This document shows, piece after piece, positions 34,642 to 43,032 of a DNA stretch of 64,000 nucleotides (its first letter is position 1; every line of letters begins with the position of its first letter). Origin of the DNA: an uncultured Clostridia bacterium. Its GTDB lineage: Bacteria; Bacillota; Clostridia; Christensenellales; Aristaeellaceae. Made by a program: the position numbers and the translations under genes. Below the pieces are notes generated by a model. It had not been told where the DNA came from. It made no database searches and worked only from the letters and a program-made list of their open reading frames with translations. The stretch is from positions 1 to 64,000 of the forward strand of contig CAKUFG010000001.1 of NCBI GenBank assembly GCA_934647235.1, written 5' to 3'.

Positions 34642-34685
34642 CCGCCGTCTTTTTACTGTTTGTCCGCCGTCTTTTTACTGTTTGT
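34642..34685. repeat. Perfect tandem repeat, two copies of 22 bp
   Basis: CCGCCGTCTTTTTACTGTTT plus GT occurs at 34642-34663 and again at 34664-34685 without change. It sits between a terminator and the rph promoter. No function is evident. Confidence 0.8.
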
Positions 34686-34689
34686 CTCG

Positions 34690-34718
34690 TTGACTTATTT
34701 CCTTTTTAATTGTACAAT
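34690..34718 (+). promoter_or_regulatory. Promoter of the rph-rdgB operon
   Basis: TTGACT (34690-34695), 17-base spacer, TACAAT (34713-34718), starting 5 bases after the tandem repeat. Confidence 0.75.
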
Positions 34719-34756
34719 GGGAGCGATTTATCCCCATGCATTCAGGAGGATTTTTG

Positions 34757-36067
34757 ATGATGGAACGCAAGGATGGCCGCGCGTGCAACGCGCCCCGCGC
34801 GCACCGTTTTATCCCCAATTTTGTATCCACCGCCGCAGGCAGCTGCCTGATTGAAACCGGCGGCACTCGGGTGATCTGCACCGCGTCGGTAGAGGAGGGC
34901 GTGCCGCCCTTCCTGCGCGGCAAGGGCTGCGGCTGGCTGACGGCGGAATACGCCATGCTGCCTGCCTCCACCGGCCGCCGTAAGCAGCGGGACGGCCTCA
35001 AGAAGGATGGCCGCGGCGTGGAAATCAGCCGTCTGATCGGCCGTGCGCTGCGCCAGGCGGTTGATCGTGAACGGCTGGGCGAGCGCACAATCACCATTGA
35101 TTGCGATGTACTGGAGGCCGACGGCGGCACGCGCACGGCGGCCATCACGGGCGGCTTTGTGGCCCTTGTCGGCGCAATTGACCGGCTGATCCGCGAGGGC
35201 AAGCTGCGCGAATCGCCCATTATCCACCAGATCGCCGCCATCAGCGCAGGCGTGGTGGAGGGTACGCCCTGCCTGGATCTGTGCTATACGGAGGACAGCA
35301 GCGCAGATACCGATATGAACTTTGTGATGAACGAGCAGGGCGAGTTTATCGAGCTGCAGGGCACGGGCGAGGGCTGCGCCTTCTCCCGCGACAAGCTCAA
35401 CACCCTGCTGGATCTGGGTGAAAGCGGCTGCCGCGCCCTGATGCAGGCGCAGCGCGAGGCGCTGGGCGAGGCGGCGGCGCTGATCGCCCCCAGGCAGAAG
35501 CTGATTCTGGCCAGCAACAACGCGCATAAAATCCAGGAGCTTTCCGCCATGCTGGGCGGCAAGTACGATGTTTTGTCCATGCGCGACGCAGGCTTTACGG
35601 ATGAAATTATCGAAGATGGCGAAACCTTTGAGGAGAACGCGCGCATCAAAGCCGAAACCGTCATGCGCGCCACTGGTTATCTCACGCTGGCGGACGACAG
35701 CGGCCTGTCCGTGGATGCGCTGGGCGGCGCGCCTGGCGTGCATTCCGCGCGCTACGCGGGCAATCAGCACAGCGATGCGGACAACAACGCCCTGCTGATG
35801 AAAAACATGGAAAATGTGCCGGATGAAGCGCGCACGGCGCGGTTTGTCAGCTGCATTGCCATCGCCTCGCCCTTCAGGCCCACGCAGATCGTGCGCGGCG
35901 AGTGCCCCGGCCGCATCACCCGCGCGCCGCGCGGCAGCGGCACGTTTGGCTATGACCCCTACTTTGAATACGAAACCGGCCTGACCTTCGCCGAAATGGA
36001 GGGCGAAGCCAAGAACGCCGTCAGCCACCGCGCCCGCGCCATGCAGGAGGCCCTGAAGCTGCTATGA
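34757..36067 (+). CDS. Bifunctional RNase PH / RdgB-type non-canonical purine NTP pyrophosphatase
   Basis: 436 residues, two enzymes in one chain. Residues 1-about 240 are RNase PH (tRNA 3'-end trimming by phosphorolysis): RFIPNFVSTAAGSCLIETGGTRVICTASVEE, GWLTAEYAMLP, TDMNFVMN. Residues 250-436 are a Maf/HAM1-like pyrophosphatase that removes ITP, XTP and dITP: LILASNNAHKIQEL, TLADDSGLSVDALGGAPGVHSARYAG, GTFGYDPYF and SHRARA. In Bacillus these are adjacent genes rph and ysnA; here they are fused in frame with only about 10 residues between domains. AGGAGG is 8 bases before ATG 34757 (a second ATG follows directly). The stop overlaps the ysnB start. Confidence 0.93.
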   Translation: MMERKDGRACNAPRAHRFIPNFVSTAAGSCLIETGGTRVICTASVEEGVPPFLRGKGCGWLTAEYAMLPASTGRRKQRDGLKKDGRGVEISRLIGRALRQAVDRERLGERTITIDCDVLEADGGTRTAAITGGFVALVGAIDRLIREGKLRESPIIHQIAAISAGVVEGTPCLDLCYTEDSSADTDMNFVMNEQGEFIELQGTGEGCAFSRDKLNTLLDLGESGCRALMQAQREALGEAAALIAPRQKLILASNNAHKIQELSAMLGGKYDVLSMRDAGFTDEIIEDGETFEENARIKAETVMRATGYLTLADDSGLSVDALGGAPGVHSARYAGNQHSDADNNALLMKNMENVPDEARTARFVSCIAIASPFRPTQIVRGECPGRITRAPRGSGTFGYDPYFEYETGLTFAEMEGEAKNAVSHRARAMQEALKLL

Positions 36068-36531
36068 AGCGCATCGGCATTGTATCCGACAGCCACGGCA
36101 TGCGCGGCATGCTGGAGCAGGCGCTGATCAAACTGGAGGCCGGCGGCCCCCTCGACGCGCTGATTCACTGCGGCGACGGCGGCAGCGACGCCAGATACCT
36201 GGCCGGGAACATCCTGCAGACCGTGATTGTGCGCGGCAACTGCGACGGCTGGGGATGCGACTATGAGGATGATATGCTGGTCAGCATCGGCGGAGTCAGC
36301 ATCTTTGTCACCCATGGCCATCGCTACGGCGTAAAATCCGGGCTGGATACCCTGGCCAGCGCCGCAGCCGCCAAAGGCGCGCAGGTGGCATGCTTCGGGC
36401 ATACACACAAGCCCTTCTGCGAGTACCGTGACGGCGTGCTGCTGATCAACCCCGGCACCTGCACCTTGCGCGGCGCGTGCGCGCTGCTGACCATCGACCC
36501 AAGCGGCAGCTTCCAGGCGGAGCTGCTGTAA
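36064..36531 (+). CDS. YfcE/YsnB-family metallophosphoesterase
   Basis: 155 residues. Calcineurin-like motifs: GIVSDSHGM (Asp, His), HCGDG, VRGNCD, THGHRYG and FGHTHKP, all metal ligands present. Its place directly after rph-rdgB matches Bacillus rph-ysnA-ysnB. These enzymes hydrolyse phosphodiesters; the cell substrate is unsettled. ATG overlaps the upstream stop by 4 bases. Confidence 0.92.
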   Translation: MKRIGIVSDSHGMRGMLEQALIKLEAGGPLDALIHCGDGGSDARYLAGNILQTVIVRGNCDGWGCDYEDDMLVSIGGVSIFVTHGHRYGVKSGLDTLASAAAAKGAQVACFGHTHKPFCEYRDGVLLINPGTCTLRGACALLTIDPSGSFQAELL

Positions 36532-36546
36532 ATACGGAGGCTGCCT

Positions 36547-37197
36547 ATGGGCTTCTTTTCCAGGCAATACCAGCCGCCAAGGACAGACGGCATGGATGCG
36601 GCCGCGCTGCTGATGCGCGCGCGTGCTGCGGGCGATCCACGCGATGCGCACGCCTATCTGACCCGTGCGGAGACGCTGGCGCCCGATGATCTGCGCGTGC
36701 AGCGTGAGCTGCTCATGCGCGGCAATCTGCATCTGCGCGACCCGCGCCATGTGTCCTTTCATGTGATCAAAAGCTATCTGCTGCACGCCTTTGAGCATCC
36801 GGAGCAGCATGACGAGGCCGAGCAGCGCCGCATGGCGCGGGAGATTTTTGACGAGCCCCGCCTGCAGCGCTGCCTGCAGCTGTCCGATCAGCCCGACGCC
36901 TTTCTGCAAAGCTATCTGCAGGAGCTGTGCGCCGATTATGTGCGCATTTTCATCCTGCCGGACGCCTCGCACTGCCGCAGCTTTCTGGGCTTTACCATGC
37001 CGGGCACGCAGGCCGCGTCCATGGCCATGCCTGCCTACGATGTGCTGCACAACATCTTCCTCTCCCCCGATTTAACCCAAACCGAGCAGCGCCAGCTTGC
37101 CGGCGCGTTCTACCGCGCCTACCGCACCCAGATGAACGGGCGCACGCAGCCGCTGGATGAGCGCCTGGGCGATACGCTGGGCCGCCTGCTTGAATAA
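36547..37197 (+). CDS. Conserved-looking protein of unknown function, helical with TPR-like N-terminus
   Basis: 216 residues, soluble. Residues 17-60 (AALLMRARAAGDPRDAHAYLTRAETLAPDDL) look like a tetratricopeptide-type helix pair; the rest is helical with FHVIKSYLLHAFEHPEQHD and GFTMPGTQAASMAMPAYDVL. I do not recognise the family. GGAGG is 7 bases upstream of ATG 36547, 15 bases after the YsnB stop, so it is in the same operon. It is followed by a membrane-anchored unknown protein and an ABC exporter. Confidence 0.75.
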   Translation: MGFFSRQYQPPRTDGMDAAALLMRARAAGDPRDAHAYLTRAETLAPDDLRVQRELLMRGNLHLRDPRHVSFHVIKSYLLHAFEHPEQHDEAEQRRMAREIFDEPRLQRCLQLSDQPDAFLQSYLQELCADYVRIFILPDASHCRSFLGFTMPGTQAASMAMPAYDVLHNIFLSPDLTQTEQRQLAGAFYRAYRTQMNGRTQPLDERLGDTLGRLLE

Positions 37198-37209
37198 AAA
37201 GGAAACGGA

Positions 37210-37722
37210 ATGCTGAAAAAAATCTTTTCCGCCCTGGGCGTTGGCTTTCTGCTGGCGGTGTTTTATCTGCTGCTGTCCCTGGGCGGCAGGCAGGAAAAGG
37301 CCCCGGCGCAGCAGATTCCCGCCTCTCCCCTGCCACGCATCGGCAGCGTATCCTCCGCCAGCCTGCCCGATCTGGCCGCAGTGTTCGGCGCGCAGGTGCC
37401 CTTCGTGTCCCTCTCCGGCTCCGGCGCCGTGCAGGATGCGCAGGGCGGCGCGCGCCTGCTGACCTGGCAGGAGGACAGCGGCCTGACCATCACCGCCGTG
37501 CAGCCCGCCAGCCAGGCGCAGCTGCTGCGATATGATACGCTTACGCCGGATTCCGCCTGTCGCTGGAGCATTCAGGAGCAAACGGTGCTTGTCGCCCATG
37601 ACGGCAGCAGCGCTTGCGCCTATTACGCCACGCAGGACGCGGCCTACGCTCTGTATCTGCCCAGTGGCGGCGTGCAGGCGCTTGAAGGCCTGATGACCCA
37701 TTTATCCTTTACCGACCCTTAA
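37210..37722 (+). CDS. Membrane-anchored protein of unknown function
   Basis: 170 residues. A single N-terminal helix (MLKKIFSALGVGFLLAVFYLLLSL) anchors it with the rest outside; no lipobox. The exported part (residues 45-170) looks like a beta-rich domain, with SLPDLAAVFGAQVPFVSLSGSGAV and YALYLPSGGVQALEGLM. I do not recognise it. It starts 12 bases after the previous unknown gene and is followed by the ABC exporter gene, so these may work together (inference). Confidence 0.72.
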   Translation: MLKKIFSALGVGFLLAVFYLLLSLGGRQEKAPAQQIPASPLPRIGSVSSASLPDLAAVFGAQVPFVSLSGSGAVQDAQGGARLLTWQEDSGLTITAVQPASQAQLLRYDTLTPDSACRWSIQEQTVLVAHDGSSACAYYATQDAAYALYLPSGGVQALEGLMTHLSFTDP

Positions 37723-37744
37723 TCTGGACAGGAGAACAAAAGCC

Positions 37745-39523
37745 ATGCAGCAGCAACAGCGTCAGATGCCTACCTCCCAACTGTTAAAGCGCTTTATCCC
37801 TTATTTTTACAAGTACAGAAAGCTGCTCGTCATCGACCTGATGGCCGCGGGCCTGACCACCGTGTGCGAGCTGGTGCTGCCGCTGATTGTGCGCCGCATC
37901 ACCAACGGCGCGCTGGGCATGGCGGGCGAGCTGTCCACAGGGCTGATTCTGCGCCTGGGCGCGCTGTATATGCTGCTGCGCGTCATCGACGCATCGGCCA
38001 ACTATTACATGCAGTCCGAAGGCCACGTGATGGGCGCGCGCATTGAAACCGATATGCGCACCGATCTTTTCGCCCATTTGCAGCAGCTGTCCTTCAGCTA
38101 TTACAACAACACCAAAATCGGACAGATCATGGGCCGCATCACAAGCGACCTGTTTGATATTACCGAGTTTGCGCACCACGGCCCCGAGAACTTTTTCATT
38201 TCGGGCATCAAGGTGCTGATTTCCTTTATCATCCTGTCGGGCATGAACGTGACGCTGACGCTGATGATCTTCGCCGTACTGCCCTTCATGATCTTCTTTA
38301 CCCGCTTTTTCAACCGCCGCATGCGCGCCGCCTCCAAGGACTGCCGCCATCAGGTGGGCGAAATCAACGCGCAGGTGGAGGATACGCTGCTGGGCATCCG
38401 CGTGGTCAAATCCTTTGCCAATGAAAAGCTGGAGGAGGAAAAATTCGCCAAGGGCAATCTGCGCTTTCTGGAATGCAAAAAGCGCCAGTACGCCTACATG
38501 GCGGGCTTTGGCACATCCAACCGTCTGTTTGACGGCTTGATGTACATTATCGTCGTGGTGGCCGGCGCGCTGTTTCTGATCAACAAGAAAATCGGCATCG
38601 GCGATTACACGGCCTATCTGCTCTACGTATCCACCCTGCTGTCCTCCATCCGCACCATTGTGGACTTTACCGAGCAGTTCCAGCGCGGCATGACGGGCAT
38701 CGAGCGCTTCTGCGAAATCATGGACGCGCCCAGCGATATCAAGGATTCCCCCAACGCCAAGCCCCTGGGAGAGGTGCGCGGCGACGTGTGCTTTGATCAC
38801 GTCGGCTTCCATTACAGCGATGATGAGAACCACGAGGTGCTCAGCAACATCGACCTGCACGTCAGGGCCGGGCAGAATGTGGCGGTGGTCGGCCCCTCGG
38901 GCGGCGGCAAAACCACGCTGTGCAACCTGATTCCCCGCTTCTATGACGTCACCGCCGGGCGCATCACCATCGATGGGCAGGATATCCGCGATATCACGCT
39001 CAAATCCCTGCGCAGCAGCATCGGCATGGTGCAGCAGGAGGTGTACATGTTCTCCGGTACAGTGGCGGAAAACATTGCCTACGGCAAGCCCGGCGCAACC
39101 CGCGAGCAGGTGATCGAAGCGGCCAGGCAGGCGGGCGCAGACAGCTTTATCTCCCAGCTGCCCAACGGCTACGATACCTATGTGGGCGAGCGCGGCGTAA
39201 AGCTGTCCGGCGGCCAGAAGCAGCGCATTTCCATCGCCCGCGTGTTCCTCAAAAACCCGCCGATCCTGATCCTGGACGAGGCGACCAGCGCCCTGGACAA
39301 CGAAAGCGAACGCCTGGTGCAGCAGTCGCTTGAAAAGCTGGCGCACGGCCGCACCACCTTCACCATCGCCCACCGCCTGACCACCATCCGCAACGCTTCG
39401 GTCATCTGGGTTCTTACCGAGAACGGCATCCAGGAGCAGGGCTCCCATCAGGAGCTGATGCAGAAGGGCGGTCTGTACGCCCAGCTGTACGCCATGTATA
39501 CCGAAAATGGCAGTGTGGCGTAA
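37745..39523 (+). CDS. ABC exporter (fused membrane and ATPase domains)
   Basis: 592 residues. Residues 20-320 are an ABC_membrane domain with six helices; residues 350-585 are the ATPase with Walker A GPSGGGKTT, signature LSGGQKQR, Walker B ILILDEATSALD and H-loop IAHRL. MsbA/LmrA-like half-transporter likely working as a homodimer; no partner half is adjacent. The substrate is unknown. AGGAG is 11 bases upstream. Confidence 0.93.
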   Translation: MQQQQRQMPTSQLLKRFIPYFYKYRKLLVIDLMAAGLTTVCELVLPLIVRRITNGALGMAGELSTGLILRLGALYMLLRVIDASANYYMQSEGHVMGARIETDMRTDLFAHLQQLSFSYYNNTKIGQIMGRITSDLFDITEFAHHGPENFFISGIKVLISFIILSGMNVTLTLMIFAVLPFMIFFTRFFNRRMRAASKDCRHQVGEINAQVEDTLLGIRVVKSFANEKLEEEKFAKGNLRFLECKKRQYAYMAGFGTSNRLFDGLMYIIVVVAGALFLINKKIGIGDYTAYLLYVSTLLSSIRTIVDFTEQFQRGMTGIERFCEIMDAPSDIKDSPNAKPLGEVRGDVCFDHVGFHYSDDENHEVLSNIDLHVRAGQNVAVVGPSGGGKTTLCNLIPRFYDVTAGRITIDGQDIRDITLKSLRSSIGMVQQEVYMFSGTVAENIAYGKPGATREQVIEAARQAGADSFISQLPNGYDTYVGERGVKLSGGQKQRISIARVFLKNPPILILDEATSALDNESERLVQQSLEKLAHGRTTFTIAHRLTTIRNASVIWVLTENGIQEQGSHQELMQKGGLYAQLYAMYTENGSVA

Positions 39524-39540
39524 GTCATAAGAGAATAGCA

Positions 39541-39577
39541 AATCCGGCCTTGAAGCAGATTCAGGGCCGGATTTTTT
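39541..39577 (+). terminator. Terminator of the rph-ysnB-ABC exporter transcript
   Basis: AATCCGGCC (39541-39549) pairs with GGCCGGATT (39565-39573), followed by T-run. Confidence 0.88.
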
Positions 39578-39599
39578 GTATGCAATTATGCTGCCGCTC

Positions 39600-40277
39600 T
39601 TACTGCCTCATCGCCATCAGCGCAGGCAGATCAAGCACCTCCACGCGCTTACGACCGATACTGATGATGCCCTCCGCCTTCAGCTGGGCGCAGATGCGGC
39701 TGGTCTGGATGCGCGAGGCGTTGATGGCCGAGGCGAGGGATTCCTGCGTCATGGGCACCACGTTCTTTTCGGCGCAGGTTTCGGCGCTGCTTTCAATGTA
39801 CAGGCACATGAACGTAGCCAGGCGGGTCTGCACATCGTCGATGCTTTGCTTTTCCGCGTCAAAGCACATCAGCCGCAGCACATCGCCCACATACAGCGCA
39901 AGGTCTGTGGCAAAGGCCGGGTTCTGCCGGCAGATGCGCTGCAGAAGCTCGGGCGTAAAGCGCAGCACGGTGATGCTGGTCAGCGCCTCGTTGGATACCA
40001 CCGCAGGCTCGCCGCCGCGCAGGTTATCCAGGGTAAAGATGGTATTGGCCTTATGATAGCCCAGCAGGCGCAGATAGCCGCCGGCGTTGCTGGTGTAGGT
40101 TTTTACAATGCCGCGAAGCAAAAAATAAATATGCTGATTTACCTCGCCGCTGCGGCTGAGCACCGAGCCTGCGGGATAATCCAGCAGCTCCGCGCCCGAG
40201 GACAGCAGCATGCCGCGCCAGGGCAGCAGGGTATCCTTCAGAATAAAGCTGACGGGGGCTTTACGGGTTTCAGTCAT
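39600..40277 (-). CDS. Crp/Fnr-family transcriptional regulator
   Basis: 225 residues. Cyclic-nucleotide-binding-type beta barrel (residues 20-135, YPAGSVLSRSGEVNQHIYFLLRGIVKTY) and a C-terminal winged helix with MTQESLASAINASRIQTSRICAQLKAEGII. The Cys residues (LQRICRQ, LMCFDA, FMCLY) do not form the FNR iron-sulfur pattern, so the signal is unknown. ATG 40277 is used with AGAGGA upstream; earlier in-frame ATGs precede it. It is divergent from the oxidoreductase gene, which is a likely target. Confidence 0.88.
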   Translation of the reverse strand: MTETRKAPVSFILKDTLLPWRGMLLSSGAELLDYPAGSVLSRSGEVNQHIYFLLRGIVKTYTSNAGGYLRLLGYHKANTIFTLDNLRGGEPAVVSNEALTSITVLRFTPELLQRICRQNPAFATDLALYVGDVLRLMCFDAEKQSIDDVQTRLATFMCLYIESSAETCAEKNVVPMTQESLASAINASRIQTSRICAQLKAEGIISIGRKRVEVLDLPALMAMRQ

Positions 40278-40356
40278 CGCGTCGTCGTCCTCTTTTTTCG
40301 GGTTTTCAGTATCGCAGGATACAGTGGAGCGCAGGTGCTCCCGCATTATTGTATCA

Positions 40357-40417
40357 TGTGATATCGATAACTGCAAGGCGATTTGATAAAATTTTTGCAG
40401 AAAATCTGCTTATCACA
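40357..40417. promoter_or_regulatory. Possible Crp/Fnr-type sites between regulator and oxidoreductase
   Basis: TGTGATATCGATAAC (40357-40371) is an imperfect palindrome, and TTATCACA at 40410-40417 repeats its TGTGATA half in the opposite direction 12 bases before the oxidoreductase start. These resemble Crp/Fnr half-sites (TGTGA); assignment is tentative. Confidence 0.4.
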
Positions 40418-40431
40418 AAGGAGGCGCACCC

Positions 40432-42372
40432 ATGAAATCTAAGATGTTCCCCATCCTCTCCTCCCCCGCCAAGATCGGCAATGTGACGCTGAAAAACCGC
40501 ATCCTCAAGGCTCCGCAGTCTTCGGGCATGAACAACAAGGACGGCACTGTGTCCGAGCGCGCCATCCGCTACTACTCCGACCAGGCCAAGGGCGGCGCGG
40601 GCGCGATCATTGTGGAATATGCCTATGTGGATGAAATCGGCTCCAAGAGCGCGCACTGCCACCTGGGCATTTCCAGCGACGAGCACATTCCCGGCCTGGC
40701 CTGGCTGGCCGAGTGCATCCGTGAAAACGGCGCCGTACCCGCCATCCAGATTGAGCACTGCGGCCGCCAGAAGTTCCTGGGCACCCAGCCCATCTGCGCC
40801 GCTTCCGCCCTGCCCTGGCCCAAGCTGTGGAATCAGTACGGCGTACAGTCCGTGCCGCATGTGCTGACCATCGAGGAAATTCAGGATATCGTGCACGCCT
40901 TTGGCGACGCCGCCCGCCGCGCCAAGACCGCCGGCTTTGAAATCGTCGAAATCCACGGCGCGCATGGTTACCTGCTGACCAACTTCTTCTCCCCCCATAC
41001 CAACCACCGCACCGATCTGTACGGCGGCAGCCTGGAAAACCGCATGCGCATCTACCTGGAAATCGCCCGCGATGTGCGCAAGAAGGTCGGCCCGGACATG
41101 GCCGTCACCATCCGCCTGAGCGGCACGGATTACGAGCCGGACGGCTTCCCGATTGAGGACACCATCGAGCTGGCCAAGGCGCTGGAAAAGGAAGGCATCG
41201 ATGCATTCCATATTTCGGGCGGCGATCACCACACCATGATCCATCAGGTATCCCCCATGGCCATCAATGTGTGCCATAATGTATGGGCGGCCGAGGCCAT
41301 CAAAAAGCACGTGCATGTGCCCGTCATCGCCTCCGGCTCCATTACCCTGCCCGAATACGCCGAGGAAATCCTGGCCTCCGGCAAGGGCGACTTCGTAGGT
41401 CTGGGCCGTCCCCTGTGGGCCGATCCCGAATGGCCCAACAAGGCCTGCAGCGACCATCCTGAGGACATCCGTCCCTGCATCCGCTGCAACGAAGGCTGCC
41501 TCGAGCGCACCTTCTTCAACTATAAGGCCGTTACCTGCGCTGTCAACCCGCAGATCAGCCGCGAGGGCGAATTGAAGATCAAGCCCGCTGAAAAGCCGCG
41601 CACCATCGCCGTCGTCGGCGCGGGCGCCGCCGGTATGGAAGCCGCGCGCGTAGCCAAGCTGCGCGGGCACGATGTGACCATCTTTGAAGAAAAGCCCATC
41701 GACGGCGGCCTGCTCAACGAGGCGGCGGCCCCCGAATTCAAGGCCGATATCCGCCCGCTGATGAAATATCAGGCCACCCAGATCAAAAAGCTGGGTATCC
41801 CCGTCATCCGCAAGCGCGCCGAAATGGCCGATCTGGAGGACTTTGACGCGGTCGTCTGCGCCACGGGCAGCACGCCCATCATTCCGCGCATTCCCGGCGT
41901 GGATAAGCCCATCGCGGTGGATTGCCTGAGCGCCATCAACGGCGCCAAGCCTGTGGGCGAGCGCGTGATCGTCATCGGCGGCGGCCTGGTCGGCTCCGAA
42001 ACCGCGCTGGATCTGGCCGAAAACGGTCATAAGGTAACGCTGGTTGAAATGCAGCCGCAGATCATGAACGGCGTGGCCGTAACCGACTTCCTGGCCTACA
42101 GTGAGCGCATTGCCAAGACCGATATGCGCATCCTGACCAACACCCGTCTGGAAGCCATCGAGGACGACGGCGCAATCGTCAGCGGCAAGCAGGGCGAGGA
42201 AAAGCTGACGGCGGACACCGTGATCCTGGCGCTGGGCCTCAAGGCCAACCATCAGCTCTATGATCAGCTGATCGCCGCGGACAAGGAAGCCTATCTGGTG
42301 GGCGATGCGGTGAAGGCCGGTAAGATCTTCGACGCTTTCCATACGGGCTATCGCGTGGGCCTGAAAATCTGA
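40432..42372 (+). CDS. FMN/FAD iron-sulfur enoate/dienoyl-CoA reductase-type oxidoreductase
   Basis: 646 residues, family of 2,4-dienoyl-CoA reductase, enoate reductase and BaiCD/BaiH. Residues 1-340 are an old-yellow-enzyme barrel (ILKAPQSSGM, IQIEHCGRQ, EIHGAHGYLLTNFFSPHTNHRTDLYGG). The 4Fe-4S Cys cluster is CIRCNEGC followed by a later Cys (VTCAVNP). Then GxGxxG of FAD binding (AVVGAGAAGMEAARVAKLRG) and NAD(P)H binding (VIVIGGGLVGSETALDLAENG). It reduces activated C=C bonds in anaerobic metabolism; the substrate is unknown. AAGGAGG lies 9 bases upstream. Confidence 0.93.
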   Translation: MKSKMFPILSSPAKIGNVTLKNRILKAPQSSGMNNKDGTVSERAIRYYSDQAKGGAGAIIVEYAYVDEIGSKSAHCHLGISSDEHIPGLAWLAECIRENGAVPAIQIEHCGRQKFLGTQPICAASALPWPKLWNQYGVQSVPHVLTIEEIQDIVHAFGDAARRAKTAGFEIVEIHGAHGYLLTNFFSPHTNHRTDLYGGSLENRMRIYLEIARDVRKKVGPDMAVTIRLSGTDYEPDGFPIEDTIELAKALEKEGIDAFHISGGDHHTMIHQVSPMAINVCHNVWAAEAIKKHVHVPVIASGSITLPEYAEEILASGKGDFVGLGRPLWADPEWPNKACSDHPEDIRPCIRCNEGCLERTFFNYKAVTCAVNPQISREGELKIKPAEKPRTIAVVGAGAAGMEAARVAKLRGHDVTIFEEKPIDGGLLNEAAAPEFKADIRPLMKYQATQIKKLGIPVIRKRAEMADLEDFDAVVCATGSTPIIPRIPGVDKPIAVDCLSAINGAKPVGERVIVIGGGLVGSETALDLAENGHKVTLVEMQPQIMNGVAVTDFLAYSERIAKTDMRILTNTRLEAIEDDGAIVSGKQGEEKLTADTVILALGLKANHQLYDQLIAADKEAYLVGDAVKAGKIFDAFHTGYRVGLKI

Positions 42373-42391
42373 TAATCTCCCTCTTTGCATT

Positions 42392-42429
42392 GGACGGGGG
42401 CGTGTGAGCAGCGCCCCCGTCCTCTTTTT
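42392..42429 (+). terminator. Terminator after the oxidoreductase gene
   Basis: GGACGGGGGCG (42392-42402) pairs with CGCCCCCGTCC (42412-42422), then TCTTTTT. The 220 bases from here to 42651 contain no other feature I can support. Confidence 0.88.
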
Positions 42430-42651
42430 GTTCGGCGGCAAAGCCGGCACTGCGGATTGAAAGCGCCAGAAAACCTTTACGGCCTCGGCGATTTTCGCCC
42501 CCTCATCCTGCGCTTCACGGGCGCGCTTTTCGCATTCTCTTTTTTATTCCCTATGCAGGATTTTTCGCAAAAAGCAGCGAATTATCCCATTGCCGCATCC
42601 CTGCGGCACAAATACAGATGAAATGCACCAATGGAAAGGAGCGTTATTACC

Positions 42652-43023
42652 ATGGATCAACTGGGTGAAAGCATCCGCAAGCTCATTCTGGCCGGCATCG
42701 GCGCCGCCGCCGTCACAAAGGAAAAATCCGAAAGCATCCTGCGCGAGCTGGTCAAAAAGGGCGAGCTGACCGTGGAGCAGGGCAAGGTGCTCAACGAGGA
42801 GCTGAAGCACTCCGTCAAAGAGGCCATCCGCGATAACGTCACGGTTCATGTGGTAAAGCCCGAGGAGGATCTGGACAATCTGGACGACGCGCAGCTGGAA
42901 GCCCTGAGTCAGCGCGTGCAGGCCACGCAGGAAAAGCGCGCCCAGGCCGCCCCTGCCCAGGCGCCCGTCGAGCCTGAAGCCGAAACCGAGCCCGCCCCGG
43001 ATCAGCCTGAAGCGCAGGAATAA
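42652..43023 (+). CDS. Phasin-like helical protein
   Basis: 123 residues. Residues 1-65 are an amphipathic helix (GESIRKLILAGIGAAAVTKEKSES) and a helical segment (ILRELVKKGELTVEQGKVLNEELK), the pattern of the short phasin-like proteins often coded with AarF/UbiB in clostridia. The tail is Ala/Pro/Glu-rich. No membrane anchor. GGAG is 11 bases before ATG 42652. It is 9 bases upstream of the AarF gene. Confidence 0.75.
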   Translation: MDQLGESIRKLILAGIGAAAVTKEKSESILRELVKKGELTVEQGKVLNEELKHSVKEAIRDNVTVHVVKPEEDLDNLDDAQLEALSQRVQATQEKRAQAAPAQAPVEPEAETEPAPDQPEAQE

Positions 43024-43032
43024 GAGGTTTTT

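Noticed and set aside
34642..34685. CRISPR repeat
   Set aside because: Only two directly abutting copies, no spacers and no cas genes.
37784..39541. A 585-codon minus-strand frame opposite the ABC exporter
   Set aside because: Shadow frame; low-complexity His/Gly/Asp composition.
40354..42450. A 698-codon minus-strand frame opposite the oxidoreductase gene
   Set aside because: Shadow frame; the plus strand has full FMN, Fe-S and NAD(P)H motifs.
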